A stretch of DNA of 22,213 bases from CAYVOX01 sp964453035 (GTDB lineage: Bacteria; Chloroflexota; Anaerolineae; Anaerolineales; Anaerolineaceae): positions 1 through 22,213 of the forward strand of contig CAYVOX010000040.1 in assembly GCA_964453035.1 (NCBI GenBank), written 5' to 3'. Within the stretch, counting starts at the first letter, position 1; each line of letters begins with the position of its first letter. A model generated the notes under the pieces. It was given only the letters and a program-made list of their open reading frames with translations. It was not told where the DNA came from and ran no database searches. This document shows positions 1 through 6,479 of the stretch, in pieces. Made by a program: the position numbers and the translations under genes.

Positions 1-176
1 GATCCCTTGGCGTGCATGCGCCGCTCAGGGATCACCTCGCGGTCAAAGTGGGCCAGTTTTTCAAGATACCAGACGTCCTGCAGCAGCATGGGACCGCGCG
101 GGCCGGCGGTCATGCTGTTCTGGTTATCGGGGACGGGCGCCCCGGCAACGGTGGTGAGCTTCTTCTTAGCTTTCAT
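1..176 (-). CDS. katA: Monofunctional heme catalase, N-terminal fragment
   Basis: Partial gene: the first 58 codons are visible and the rest lies beyond the left edge of the window. Reading leftward from the ATG at 176, the peptide contains AGPRGPMLLQDVWYLEKLAHF and then IPERRMHAKG. This is the conserved N-terminal arm and distal-heme-pocket segment of monofunctional catalases, with the catalytic His at residue 55. The product should break down hydrogen peroxide to water and oxygen in the cytoplasm; no signal peptide is seen. A purine-rich ribosome-binding region (AAAGGA) sits just upstream of the ATG. The gene lies 83 nt downstream of perR on the same strand and has its own PerR-type operator at 223-235, so induction by peroxide is expected. 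The family call is firm; the exact catalase clade cannot be judged from 58 residues. Confidence 0.9.
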   Translation of the reverse strand, partial: MKAKKKLTTVAGAPVPDNQNSMTAGPRGPMLLQDVWYLEKLAHFDREVIPERRMHAKG

Positions 177-220
177 AGTCCTTTTCCCTTTCCTGTTTTG
201 GATTTGATAGATTTTCCTTA

Positions 221-248
221 TAGATAATCATTATCCATTGGCTCGCAA
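221..248 (-). promoter_or_regulatory. PerR/Fur-type operator and probable promoter of the catalase gene
   Basis: Positions 223-235 read GATAATCATTATC, a perfect 6-1-6 inverted repeat matching the core of Fur/PerR-family boxes. Reading toward the catalase gene, TTGCGA (complement of 243-248) and TATCTA (complement of 221-226) are separated by 16 bp and could be the -35 and -10 elements. The palindrome would then fill the spacer and overlap the -10, an ideal place for repression. The palindrome is seen directly; the promoter hexamers are a weaker inference. Confidence 0.7.
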
Positions 249-259
249 AAAAATAACCC

Positions 260-703
260 CTAAGGTGTATTTTCCTGGCACTGGCGGCACACCCCGTAAA
301 AAACGAGCTGCGACTGCACCACCTGGAAGTCGTAGCGGTCTTTAATCTCCTGGTTGAGGGCGTGCAGCACGCGCACTTCGTCGCCATCCAGGATTTTTCC
401 GCAGTGGGTGCAGATAAGGTGCGGGTGGGGGTAGGGCTTGTTGCCGTCAAAGTGGCTCTCGCCGCGCAGCGGGATCTCCAGCACCTCGCCCTCTTCCTTC
501 AGCAGGTCGAGCGTCTTGTAAACGGTGGCCAGGCTGATGGTGGGGAACTGGGCGCGCAGCGCCGCGTAAAGCTGGGCCGCGTTGGGGTGCCCTTCGGAGG
601 CCGCCAGCAGGCGCAGCAAGGCCAGCCGGTGCGAGGTGATGCGCCCGCCGCGGTTTTGCAGCTTGCTCAGAAGGGTGTGGTAACGCAGTTCAGGGTCGGC
701 CAT
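260..703 (-). CDS. perR: PerR-type peroxide-sensing repressor (Fur superfamily)
   Basis: A 147-residue Fur-superfamily protein with an N-terminal winged helix (about residues 1-85, including ATVYKTLDLLKEEGEV) and a C-terminal metal-binding dimerisation domain. CTHCG (C98, C101) and CRQC (C139, C142) form the structural zinc site. The regulatory site has H39, D86, H93 and H95. D106, five residues after the second Cys, matches the Asp (D104 in Bacillus subtilis PerR) that separates PerR from Fur and Zur, which have Glu there. H39 and H93 match the histidines oxidised by peroxide in PerR. The gene lies directly upstream of a catalase gene and both have the same operator, so it probably represses itself and the catalase. 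Fur or Zur remain possible, but Asp106 and the catalase neighbour favour PerR. Confidence 0.9.
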   Translation of the reverse strand: MADPELRYHTLLSKLQNRGGRITSHRLALLRLLAASEGHPNAAQLYAALRAQFPTISLATVYKTLDLLKEEGEVLEIPLRGESHFDGNKPYPHPHLICTHCGKILDGDEVRVLHALNQEIKDRYDFQVVQSQLVFYGVCRQCQENTP

Positions 704-707
704 AATG

Positions 708-720
708 GATAATTATTATC
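708..720 (-). promoter_or_regulatory. Autoregulatory PerR/Fur-type operator of perR
   Basis: GATAATTATTATC is a perfect 6-1-6 palindrome that differs from the catalase operator only in its central base. It ends 4 nt before the perR ATG, so it covers the region where a ribosome-binding site would lie, and no Shine-Dalgarno sequence is visible. A further GATAAT half-site lies upstream (complement of about 731-736). Binding here should block transcription start or early elongation. Confidence 0.72.
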
Positions 721-806
721 TTTAGAGAAATATTATCTATATTGTAATGGATTTGCGCGCGCAATGCAACTGTTTTCGCCGCTTTTTTGGCGCCTTTTCG
801 GGCCGT

Positions 807-1613
807 TCAGCGGCGGCGGCTGCGCAGCATGTCATACCCCTGCGCCCCCAGCCCCAGTTGCGCCAGCATCAGCCAGCCCAGCGCCAGGCTGCCCACCCAG
901 GCCGCGCCGGTTATCCACCCGGCTGCCCCGGCCTGCGCGCTTTGCACCTGCTGCTTGAGGCCGGTGGTGGTTTGCTGGTAGCGCTCCAGCACGTCCCGCG
1001 CGTCGCCCAGCGAGTCGCCCAGGCTGCCGGTGGCATCAGAAATCTTCCTCAGCTCTTCTTCCGCCGTGCCCAGGTTCTTCTTGCCCTCCTTCAGGCTGCC
1101 GCTGATGGTGCTCAGGCTGGGGGCGACGGCATCCAGGCTGGTGATGACCTCGCCGATGGCCGTGTTGAGCGGTTTTTCCGGTTTATAGATGCCTGTTTCC
1201 AGCAGGGGGATGCTGGCCAGAGCCTGCATGAAGTTATCGATGAACAGCGCGCTGCTCCTGGCCGATTCCAGCGCGGTCTGCGTGGCATCTACCATCGCCG
1301 GCACGTCCTGGTCGGCCAGCCCGGCGACAGAATCGAGCAGGGGGTTGATTTGGTGGATGGTGGAGGCCAGCGCGTCAATCGTTTTCTGCAGCGCACCCAC
1401 ATCCCCGCGGGCGGTTTCCACCAGCTGGCTCACGGCGGTCAGCCCGTCCTGCGTGGCGGCCAGGGTTTGTTCGGCGGTGGAGAGGCCCTCCAGCACGGTC
1501 TGGGTCAGCGCCGGGCGGAAACGCCAGATGGCAACCAGCCCGATGATGCTTAAAACCAGCCCGGCCACCGCCGCGATCATCAGCAGCACCCCAAAATACC
1601 TTCTCAGGCTCAT
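807..1613 (-). CDS. Membrane-anchored coiled-coil protein of unknown function
   Basis: 268 residues. I do not recognise a named family. A hydrophobic segment at about residues 7-30 is followed by roughly 200 residues rich in Ala, Ser, Thr, Leu and Gln with heptad-like spacing (for example TAEQTLAATQDGLTAVSQLV). A second hydrophobic segment lies at about 230-256, before a basic tail ending RSRRR. The pattern suggests two membrane helices flanking a long helical, probably extracytoplasmic, domain, reminiscent of the helical ectodomains of chemoreceptor-like or envelope-spanning proteins, but with no signalling domain. A good GGAGGAA ribosome-binding site precedes the ATG. The gene is transcribed away from tatC and stands alone. 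Confidence 0.7.
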   Translation of the reverse strand: MSLRRYFGVLLMIAAVAGLVLSIIGLVAIWRFRPALTQTVLEGLSTAEQTLAATQDGLTAVSQLVETARGDVGALQKTIDALASTIHQINPLLDSVAGLADQDVPAMVDATQTALESARSSALFIDNFMQALASIPLLETGIYKPEKPLNTAIGEVITSLDAVAPSLSTISGSLKEGKKNLGTAEEELRKISDATGSLGDSLGDARDVLERYQQTTTGLKQQVQSAQAGAAGWITGAAWVGSLALGWLMLAQLGLGAQGYDMLRSRRR

Positions 1614-1733
1614 GCGATTCCTCCGGTCAAGCCAACCTCTGTTCTCTGCGCCTATGCTAACATGAAATCCGCCTTGCTGCCAGAAAGAGCAGCCCCCGCC
1701 GCGCAGCCCTCCCCCAAACCCGCAAAGCTATAC

Positions 1734-1739
1734 TATAAT
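1734..1739 (+). promoter_or_regulatory. Probable -10 element of tatC (near-leaderless start)
   Basis: A consensus TATAAT ends only 8 nt before the tatC ATG at 1748. Transcription normally starts about 6-8 nt after the -10, so the mRNA would begin at or almost at the start codon. No Shine-Dalgarno sequence precedes that ATG, which is consistent. No convincing -35 is seen at normal spacing. Confidence 0.45.
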
Positions 1740-1747
1740 TCCTCTGC

Positions 1748-2515
1748 ATGAACGACCCCGCGACTAAAGATACCTCCCGTAATGCTGCCAGGACCAACAC
1801 CGAAATCATGATGACGTACCTGGAGCATTTCGATGCATTGCGCAAAGCTCTGATGCGCAGCCTGATTGCCGTTGTCCTCGGCAGCGCCATCAGCTTTGCC
1901 TTTGCCCAGCAGCTCATCGAAGTGCTCGCCATCCCCATCGGCGGCGTGGATAAACTCACCGCCATCGAGGTCACCGAAAGCCTGGGCGTTTTCATGCGCG
2001 TGTCGCTGCTGGCGGGTTTTATCCTCTCGCTGCCGGTGATTTTCTTTCAGATTCTGGCCTTCTTCGACCTGCAGCCCAACGAGAAAAAATACGTGCGGCG
2101 CTTTGTCCCCTTTGCGGTGCTGCTTTTCATCGGCGGGGTAGCCTTCAACTACTTCGTCATGCTGCCGGCGGCGCTACCCTTCCTGACCGAATTTCTCGGA
2201 ATCAAAACCGTGCCGCGCCTCTCCAACTACATTGAATTTGTCACCAATTTCATGTTCTGGGTGGGTGTCAGCTTTGAAATGCCCCTCATCATGTACATCC
2301 TGGCCAGGCTGCGCTTTGTCAGCGCGCGCATGCTGCTGCGCGGCTGGCGCTACGCCCTGCTCATCATCGCGGTGCTCTCGGCCTTCATCACCCCCACCGG
2401 TGACCCCATCAACATGGGCCTGATGATGCTGCCGCTGGCTGCTCTCTACATCCTCAGCATTGTCCTGGCTGGTGTGGCCCGCCGCAACGAAGATGCCACC
2501 GCGGCGCGCTCCTGA
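1748..2515 (+). CDS. tatC: Twin-arginine translocase subunit TatC
   Basis: 255 residues, normal length for TatC, the polytopic inner-membrane subunit that binds twin-arginine signal peptides and exports folded proteins together with TatA and TatB. About six hydrophobic segments are present. Family signatures include EHFDALRKALMRS near the N-terminus, the first-loop segment FFDLQPNEKKYVRRFVPF with its conserved Glu, FNYFVMLPAALPFL, the NFMFWVGVSFEMPLIMYIL helix, and SAFITPTGDP near the last helices. The roughly 20-residue hydrophilic N-terminal extension could be trimmed if translation starts at one of the internal Met codons (residues 21-22). tatA and a tatB-like gene follow, supporting the call. 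The sequence upstream suggests a near-leaderless transcript. Confidence 0.95.
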   Translation: MNDPATKDTSRNAARTNTEIMMTYLEHFDALRKALMRSLIAVVLGSAISFAFAQQLIEVLAIPIGGVDKLTAIEVTESLGVFMRVSLLAGFILSLPVIFFQILAFFDLQPNEKKYVRRFVPFAVLLFIGGVAFNYFVMLPAALPFLTEFLGIKTVPRLSNYIEFVTNFMFWVGVSFEMPLIMYILARLRFVSARMLLRGWRYALLIIAVLSAFITPTGDPINMGLMMLPLAALYILSIVLAGVARRNEDATAARS

Positions 2516-2544
2516 ACGGGCGGCCTGCCAGATGGTTGAAAGCT

Positions 2545-2552
2545 GATATAAT
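2545..2552 (+). promoter_or_regulatory. Extended -10 promoter upstream of tatA
   Basis: TGATATAAT (TGn-TATAAT, about 2544-2552) is an extended -10 element 27 nt before the tatA ATG at 2580. It gives tatA its own start in addition to read-through from tatC. Extended -10 promoters tolerate a poor -35, and none is evident here. The extra promoter would fit the higher TatA levels usually needed relative to TatC. Confidence 0.5.
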
Positions 2553-2579
2553 TTACCCACATTCAATTGGAGGTTGAAC

Positions 2580-2759
2580 ATGCCTAATTTTGGCGGTTGG
2601 GAATGGATTATCATCCTGATTATCGTCGTCCTCATCTTCGGGGTGGGACGCATCAGCAAAATTTCGGGCGAAATTGGCTCCAGTATTCGCGCCTTCCGCA
2701 AGGGCATCAAGGGCGATGAGGAAGAAGCGCCCACCGACGACAAAAACAAAAAAGGCTGA
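2580..2759 (+). CDS. tatA: Sec-independent translocase subunit TatA
   Basis: A small TatA/E-family protein of 59 residues. It begins MPNFGGWEWIIILIIVVLIFG, a short hydrophobic helix, followed by the hinge and the amphipathic stretch KISGEIGSSIRAFRKGIKG and an acidic/lysine-rich tail. TatA oligomers form or weaken the membrane passage during export. A TTG codon in frame at 2574 is also open, but the GGAGG at 2569-2573 sits 6 nt before the ATG at 2580, which makes 2580 the better start. A short hairpin (2790-2804) lies between this gene and the tatB-like gene. Confidence 0.93.
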   Translation: MPNFGGWEWIIILIIVVLIFGVGRISKISGEIGSSIRAFRKGIKGDEEEAPTDDKNKKG

Positions 2760-2828
2760 GTTGCTGCTGTCGTGTGGGATTCAACCGCGGGGAGCGCCGC
2801 TCCCGTGCTGATCTCACCGCACTAATCC

Positions 2829-3416
2829 ATGGAAATTCTCGGTGTAGGCCCGCTTGAAATCATCCTGGTGCTCATCCTGGCGCTGGTGGTGCTCGGCCCG
2901 CAGGATATGGTCGCCACGGCTTTTAAAATCGGCGCGTGGGTGCGTAAGATTGTGCGCTCGCCCACCTGGCGCGAGATTGCCGATATGTCGCGCGAAATTC
3001 GCCAGATTCCCACCACCATCATGCGCGACTCCGGCCTGAAAGAAATTGCCGATGACGTCAAAAAGACCACCGCCGAGGTCAAAGCCCAGGCAGCCCAGGT
3101 CTCGCAGGAGCTTTCCGCGGAGGGTGCCGGGGCCAACCAGGACCTCAAGGCTGAGGCCAGCGCGCCCGCTCCCGCCCCCGGGCAACTCCCGCCCACCGGC
3201 ATGCCTCCCCTCTCGCCGGATTATCCCCCCGCCCAACCCTGGGTGGAAGCTGCCGGCAACCAGCCTGCGCCGCCAAAACCGGAGGATTACCCCCAGACCA
3301 TTGCCCTCGGCAAAGCCGAAGACCCCCGGAACATCCCCCAGCCGCCCGCCGCCGTAGAAGCGGAAGAGCAGCCCGCTCCCCGGCAGGCCCAGGACGGCGC
3401 CCCATCCGCATCCTGA
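2829..3416 (+). CDS. tatB: TatB-like twin-arginine translocase subunit with long Pro-rich tail
   Basis: 195 residues. The N-terminus MEILGVGPLEIILVLILALV, followed by LGPQDM, is the TatA/B membrane helix and hinge. An amphipathic segment follows (about residues 25-60, with IADMSREIRQIP), then a helical Ala/Lys/Glu-rich region, and finally about 90 residues rich in Pro, Ala and Gln. The length and early acidic residues favour TatB, which bridges TatC and TatA, over a second TatA, but the two are hard to separate in this phylum. No clear ribosome-binding site is seen before the ATG. The low-complexity tail is longer than in model TatB proteins. Confidence 0.82.
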   Translation: MEILGVGPLEIILVLILALVVLGPQDMVATAFKIGAWVRKIVRSPTWREIADMSREIRQIPTTIMRDSGLKEIADDVKKTTAEVKAQAAQVSQELSAEGAGANQDLKAEASAPAPAPGQLPPTGMPPLSPDYPPAQPWVEAAGNQPAPPKPEDYPQTIALGKAEDPRNIPQPPAAVEAEEQPAPRQAQDGAPSAS

Positions 3417-3423
3417 ACAGCCC

Positions 3424-4473
3424 TTGTCCCGCTCCGCCCCCCGCGTAGCACGCTTTATTCTCTTGCTGACAGCCCTGCTCCTCAGCGCCTGCCAGCCGGC
3501 CCAGGTCACCCCTCAGCCTACCCCTCAGCCTACCCCTCGGTCCACCCGCCAGCCGGTTGAGGAACGCGTCAATATCCTACCCGAGCAAGCCAGCCTCAAC
3601 GGTCGCAGCCTGCCCCTGCCTGCCCCCGCCGCTTTTCGCTTCCTGGTGGTGGGGCACCTGTACGGTTCCAACGGCAGCAACGACCAGGAACCGGCCAAAG
3701 CCGTGCTTGACCAGTTCCCTGCCCTGGAGCGCCTTAACCTAAGCTTGTGGGTCTCGCTGGGGGATATGGTGCGGCAATCCCGCGATGATGATTTTGCCGC
3801 CTTCGAGCGCCTTTTTCTGCAGCGCGTGCGGGTGCCGGTCTTCAACACGCCCGGCAATCACGACGTGCAAAACCGCACCCTGTACCAGGAATGGTACGGC
3901 CCAACCTATTACAGCTTCATTTACGGCCCGGCAGCCTTCATCTTTCTGGATACCGAGATCGAAACCTGCGCCGTCACCGAACCCCAGCGCAGCATGCTGC
4001 AAACCGCATTGCAAGCTGCCCTGCAGGCAGAGGGGGTGGGCTCCATTTTTGTCTTCATGCACAAAACTCTCTTCCTCAAGAACGACGTGCTCTTTGCCCT
4101 CGACCGCGACCAGGCCAGCCCCAACGATTGGATTTGTTACAACAATGCCGGTTTTCCGCTGCTGCTGGATGAGCTGATTCTGCCGGCTGCCGCGCGCAAG
4201 CCGGTTTACCTGTTCGCCGGTGACGTGGGCGCGGAGGGCAACCTCTCGCCCTGGTTTGAGCAGCGCGCCGGGCAAAATCTGACCCTGGTGATGACCGGCC
4301 TGGGCGACCGTCCCACCGACGCGGGGATTCTGGTGACAGTGGATGCTTCCGGCGCGCGGTTGGAGCTTTACCCGCTGGCGGGGGCCAGGCTGCCGCCGCT
4401 GCAATCCTTCACCCCGGCCTACTGGGAAGCCTACGCCGCGTCCCTGCCGCCCTCCCCCACGCCGCAAAAATAA
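3424..4473 (+). CDS. Lipoprotein with calcineurin-like metallophosphoesterase fold
   Basis: 349 residues starting at TTG, 7 nt after the tatB-like stop. No better start lies near, and the signal peptide begins correctly here. A hydrophobic signal and lipobox LSAC (Cys23) mark a Sec-exported lipoprotein; there is no twin-arginine pair. A PTPQPTPQPTP linker follows (residues 29-39). The phosphoesterase core shows SLGDM (D114), TPGNHDV (N145, H146, D147), FIFLDTE and FVFMHK (H213). The first motif reads VVGHLYG where DxH is usual, and the final GHxH is replaced by AGDVGAE, so the metal site is partly degenerate. It could be a one-metal or substrate-binding variant. Its place directly behind the tat genes suggests co-transcription, but the product is not itself a Tat substrate by its signal. 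Confidence 0.83.
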   Translation: MSRSAPRVARFILLLTALLLSACQPAQVTPQPTPQPTPRSTRQPVEERVNILPEQASLNGRSLPLPAPAAFRFLVVGHLYGSNGSNDQEPAKAVLDQFPALERLNLSLWVSLGDMVRQSRDDDFAAFERLFLQRVRVPVFNTPGNHDVQNRTLYQEWYGPTYYSFIYGPAAFIFLDTEIETCAVTEPQRSMLQTALQAALQAEGVGSIFVFMHKTLFLKNDVLFALDRDQASPNDWICYNNAGFPLLLDELILPAAARKPVYLFAGDVGAEGNLSPWFEQRAGQNLTLVMTGLGDRPTDAGILVTVDASGARLELYPLAGARLPPLQSFTPAYWEAYAASLPPSPTPQK

Positions 4474-4475
4474 TC

Positions 4476-4607
4476 GCCGGGGCGGCGGGTTCAGAATCGA
4501 ACCCGCCCTACACCTGCACCCCCCAACGAGACCTGCTGGGTTTTCAAAAACCTGACAGGTCTGACCGGTTGCGGCTTATAGGCTCCCCGCTGCGTCTCTT
4601 CAGCGGG
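4476..4607 (+). repeat. Palindromic repeat array, copy 1 (modules A-B-C)
   Basis: The first copy of a dispersed composite repeat. Module A (4484-4507) is a 9-bp stem GGCGGGTTC/GAACCCGCC around the loop AGAATC. Module B (4529-4562) is a long palindrome from AGACCTG to CAGGTCT with one internal mismatch. The constant link ACCGGTTGCGGC follows, and module C (4586-4607) has arms CCCGCTG/CAGCGGG. The copy starts 2 nt after the lipoprotein stop codon, so it may also end that transcript. No gene is seen in 4474-4927. Confidence 0.85.
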
Positions 4608-4608
4608 C

Positions 4609-4816
4609 GGCGAGTGCATGACTCCACCACCAAACCTTTGGGGTTTTGCTCGCGCCGGGGCGGCGGGTTCAGAATCGAACCCGCCCTACAACTGCACTCA
4701 CAAACGAGCCCTGTCAGGTTTCAAAAACCTGACAGGGCTGACCGGTTGCGGCTTTTTTGCTCCCCGCTGCGTCCTCGCAGCGGGCGGCGGATTCGATTCT
4801 GAACCCGCCCTACAAC
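4609..4816 (+). repeat. Palindromic repeat array, copy 2 (D-A-B-C) plus extra A with inverted loop
   Basis: Module D (4609-4655, with CCACCAAACCTTTGGGG) leads into A (4662-4685). Module B follows (4707-4739), with perfect 15-bp arms starting AGCCCTGTCAGG and a 3-nt loop, and then module C (4763-4784) with 9-bp arms CCCGCTGCG/CGCAGCGGG. A further A module (4786-4809) has the same right flank (CCCTACAACT), but its loop reads GATTCT, the reverse complement of AGAATC. Confidence 0.87.
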
Positions 4817-4878
4817 TGGATAAGATGCGATTGCCCTATCACAGCGGAAATTTCGCAATCCAAAGCGGCGTTTTCGTG

Positions 4879-4884
4879 TACAAT
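4879..4884 (+). promoter_or_regulatory. Possible -10 element of the corrinoid operon
   Basis: TACAAT lies 43 nt before the first ATG of the operon, in the AT-richer stretch 4825-4927 that follows the repeats. No good -35 is seen at 16-18 bp, so this is tentative. I see no B12-box or cobalamin-riboswitch structure in the leader. Confidence 0.3.
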
Positions 4885-4927
4885 ATCAGCTTAAGGCTTT
4901 ATTTATTCAACAGAGGAGAATAATACA

Positions 4928-5557
4928 ATGCAACCAGTACTGCAAGAAATCTTCGACAGCGTTCTCAACGGGCAGCAGAAAGTGTCCTCCGCCAAAGTGG
5001 CGCAGGCGCTGGCTGAAGGCATTCCCGCGGCTACCATCCTCAACGAGGGCATGGTGGCGGCGATGAGCGAAGTGGGGCGCCTGTTCGAAGAGGGCGAATA
5101 TTTCGTCCCCGAGATGCTCATCGCGGCGCGCGCCATGCAATCCGGCCTGGCGGTTTTACGCCCGGCGCTGGTGCAGGCGGATTTCAGGCCCATCGGCAAG
5201 GTGGCGGCGGGCACGGTCAAGGGCGACCTGCACGACATTGGCAAAAACCTGGTGTGCATGATGCTGGAAGGCGCTTCCTTTGAAATCATGGACCTGGGCA
5301 CTGACGTGAGCGCGGAAAAGTTTGTGGAAGCGGTGCGCAACGGTGCCAATATTATCGCCATGAGTGCCCTGCTGACCACCACCATGCCGAACATGAAGCT
5401 GACGGTGGAAGCCTTGAAGGCCGCCGGGCTGCGCGATCAGGTGAAGGTGATGGTGGGCGGCGCCCCGGTGACGGAGCAGTACGCGCGCGAAATTGGCGCC
5501 GACGGCTACGCCGCGGATGCCAGCCGGGCGGTGGCGCTGGCCAAGAGCCTGGCGTAA
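4928..5557 (+). CDS. Corrinoid (cobalamin-binding) methyl carrier protein, MtbC/MttC type
   Basis: 209 residues, typical of the small corrinoid proteins of methylotrophic and acetogenic methyltransferase systems. Residues 1-85 are the helical cap domain (B12-binding-2 type), with GMVAAMSEVGRLFEEGEYFVPEML. Residues 90-209 are the Rossmann-like B12-binding domain, with KGDLHDIGKN (D100, H102, G105; H102 is the lower axial ligand to cobalt), MSALLTTTM (S146) and VGGAP. The protein should carry a methyl group on cobalt between a donor and an acceptor methyltransferase. A GAGGAG ribosome-binding site sits 9 nt before the ATG. It is the first gene of a six-gene operon; the acceptor transferase and activator follow directly. 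Confidence 0.93.
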   Translation: MQPVLQEIFDSVLNGQQKVSSAKVAQALAEGIPAATILNEGMVAAMSEVGRLFEEGEYFVPEMLIAARAMQSGLAVLRPALVQADFRPIGKVAAGTVKGDLHDIGKNLVCMMLEGASFEIMDLGTDVSAEKFVEAVRNGANIIAMSALLTTTMPNMKLTVEALKAAGLRDQVKVMVGGAPVTEQYAREIGADGYAADASRAVALAKSLA

Positions 5558-5575
5558 TTCGTTCTGGAGGCCGAT

Positions 5576-6466
5576 ATGGCGCAAAACACCATCCTGGAGC
5601 GGCTGCGCTCCGGGCGCGTGCTGGTATCAGACGGGGCGACGGGCAGCAACCTGCAGCAGCGCGGGCTGAGCAAAGGCACCCCCGCGGAAGCCTGGGTGCT
5701 GGAGCAGCCGGAGCAAATTGCGCGCCTGCACCGTGATTTTCTGGAGGCGGGAGCCGATATTTTGCTGACCTGCACCTTCGGAGGCACCACGCTGCGCCTT
5801 GAACACGCCGGATTGGCCGGGCGCGCGCAGGAAATCAACCACCAGGCGGCGGCGCTGGCCCGCCAGGCGGCGAGCGGACGGGCGCTGGTGGGGGGCTCGA
5901 TCGGCCCGACCGGGCAGATGATGCAGCCCTACGGCCCGCTGGCCGAAAGCGAGGCGCAGGCCGCCTTTGAGGTCCAGGCGCGCGCCCTGGCTGAGGCGGG
6001 CGTGGACCTGCTGGTGATTGAAACCCAGTTTGATCTATCTGAGGCACGCGCGGCGCTGCAGGCAGCGCGCGCCGTGTGCGCCCTGCCGGTGGTGTGCTCC
6101 TTCAGCTACGACCGCGGCACGCGCACCATGATGGGCGTTAAACCGGCGCAAATGGCCGCCGAGCTGGGCGACCTGGCGGACGTACTGGGCATCAACTGCG
6201 GGCGCAGCCTGGAAGATAACCTCAAGGCACTGCGTGAGCTGCGCGCGGCAACCGAAAAGCCGCTCTGGTTCAAGCCCAACGCCGGCCTGCCGGAACTGGA
6301 CGCGCAGGGCAGCCCGGTCTATTCTGTGACGCCGGAGGAGATGGGCGCGCTTGCAGCCCTGTGGCTGCAAGCCGGGGCGCAAATCGTCGGTGGCTGCTGC
6401 GGCACCTCGCCGGCGCACCTGCAGGCTGTGGCAAGGGCAGCCCGGCAAGCGCCTGCCGCAAGGTGA
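5576..6466 (+). CDS. Zinc-dependent homocysteine S-methyltransferase-family protein
   Basis: 296 residues covering one complete TIM-barrel homocysteine methyltransferase domain (pfam S-methyl_trans type), as in the N-terminal module of MetH or in betaine-homocysteine methyltransferase. Motifs are VSDGATGSNLQQRG, GGSIGPTG, LLVIETQFDLSEA, INCG (C208) and GGCCGTSP (C274, C275). The three Cys match the zinc-thiolate site in both position and spacing. No folate-binding domain is attached. A GGAGG site 5 nt before the ATG supports the start, 18 nt after the corrinoid gene. Together the two genes resemble a split MetH that moves a methyl group from methyl-corrinoid to homocysteine or another thiol. 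It could instead demethylate an S-methyl donor toward the corrinoid. Confidence 0.9.
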   Translation: MAQNTILERLRSGRVLVSDGATGSNLQQRGLSKGTPAEAWVLEQPEQIARLHRDFLEAGADILLTCTFGGTTLRLEHAGLAGRAQEINHQAAALARQAASGRALVGGSIGPTGQMMQPYGPLAESEAQAAFEVQARALAEAGVDLLVIETQFDLSEARAALQAARAVCALPVVCSFSYDRGTRTMMGVKPAQMAAELGDLADVLGINCGRSLEDNLKALRELRAATEKPLWFKPNAGLPELDAQGSPVYSVTPEEMGALAALWLQAGAQIVGGCCGTSPAHLQAVARAARQAPAAR

Positions 6467-6479
6467 GCGCAGCCCCTCG

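Noticed and set aside
4476..4816. tRNA T-arm-like sequence (TTC..AATCGAACC) in the repeats
   Set aside because: No acceptor stem, anticodon arm or D-arm surrounds any copy; the sequence is explained by the module A palindrome.
4820..4927. Cobalamin riboswitch before the corrinoid operon
   Set aside because: The leader is only about 40 nt from the putative -10 and shows no B12-box or multi-helix structure.
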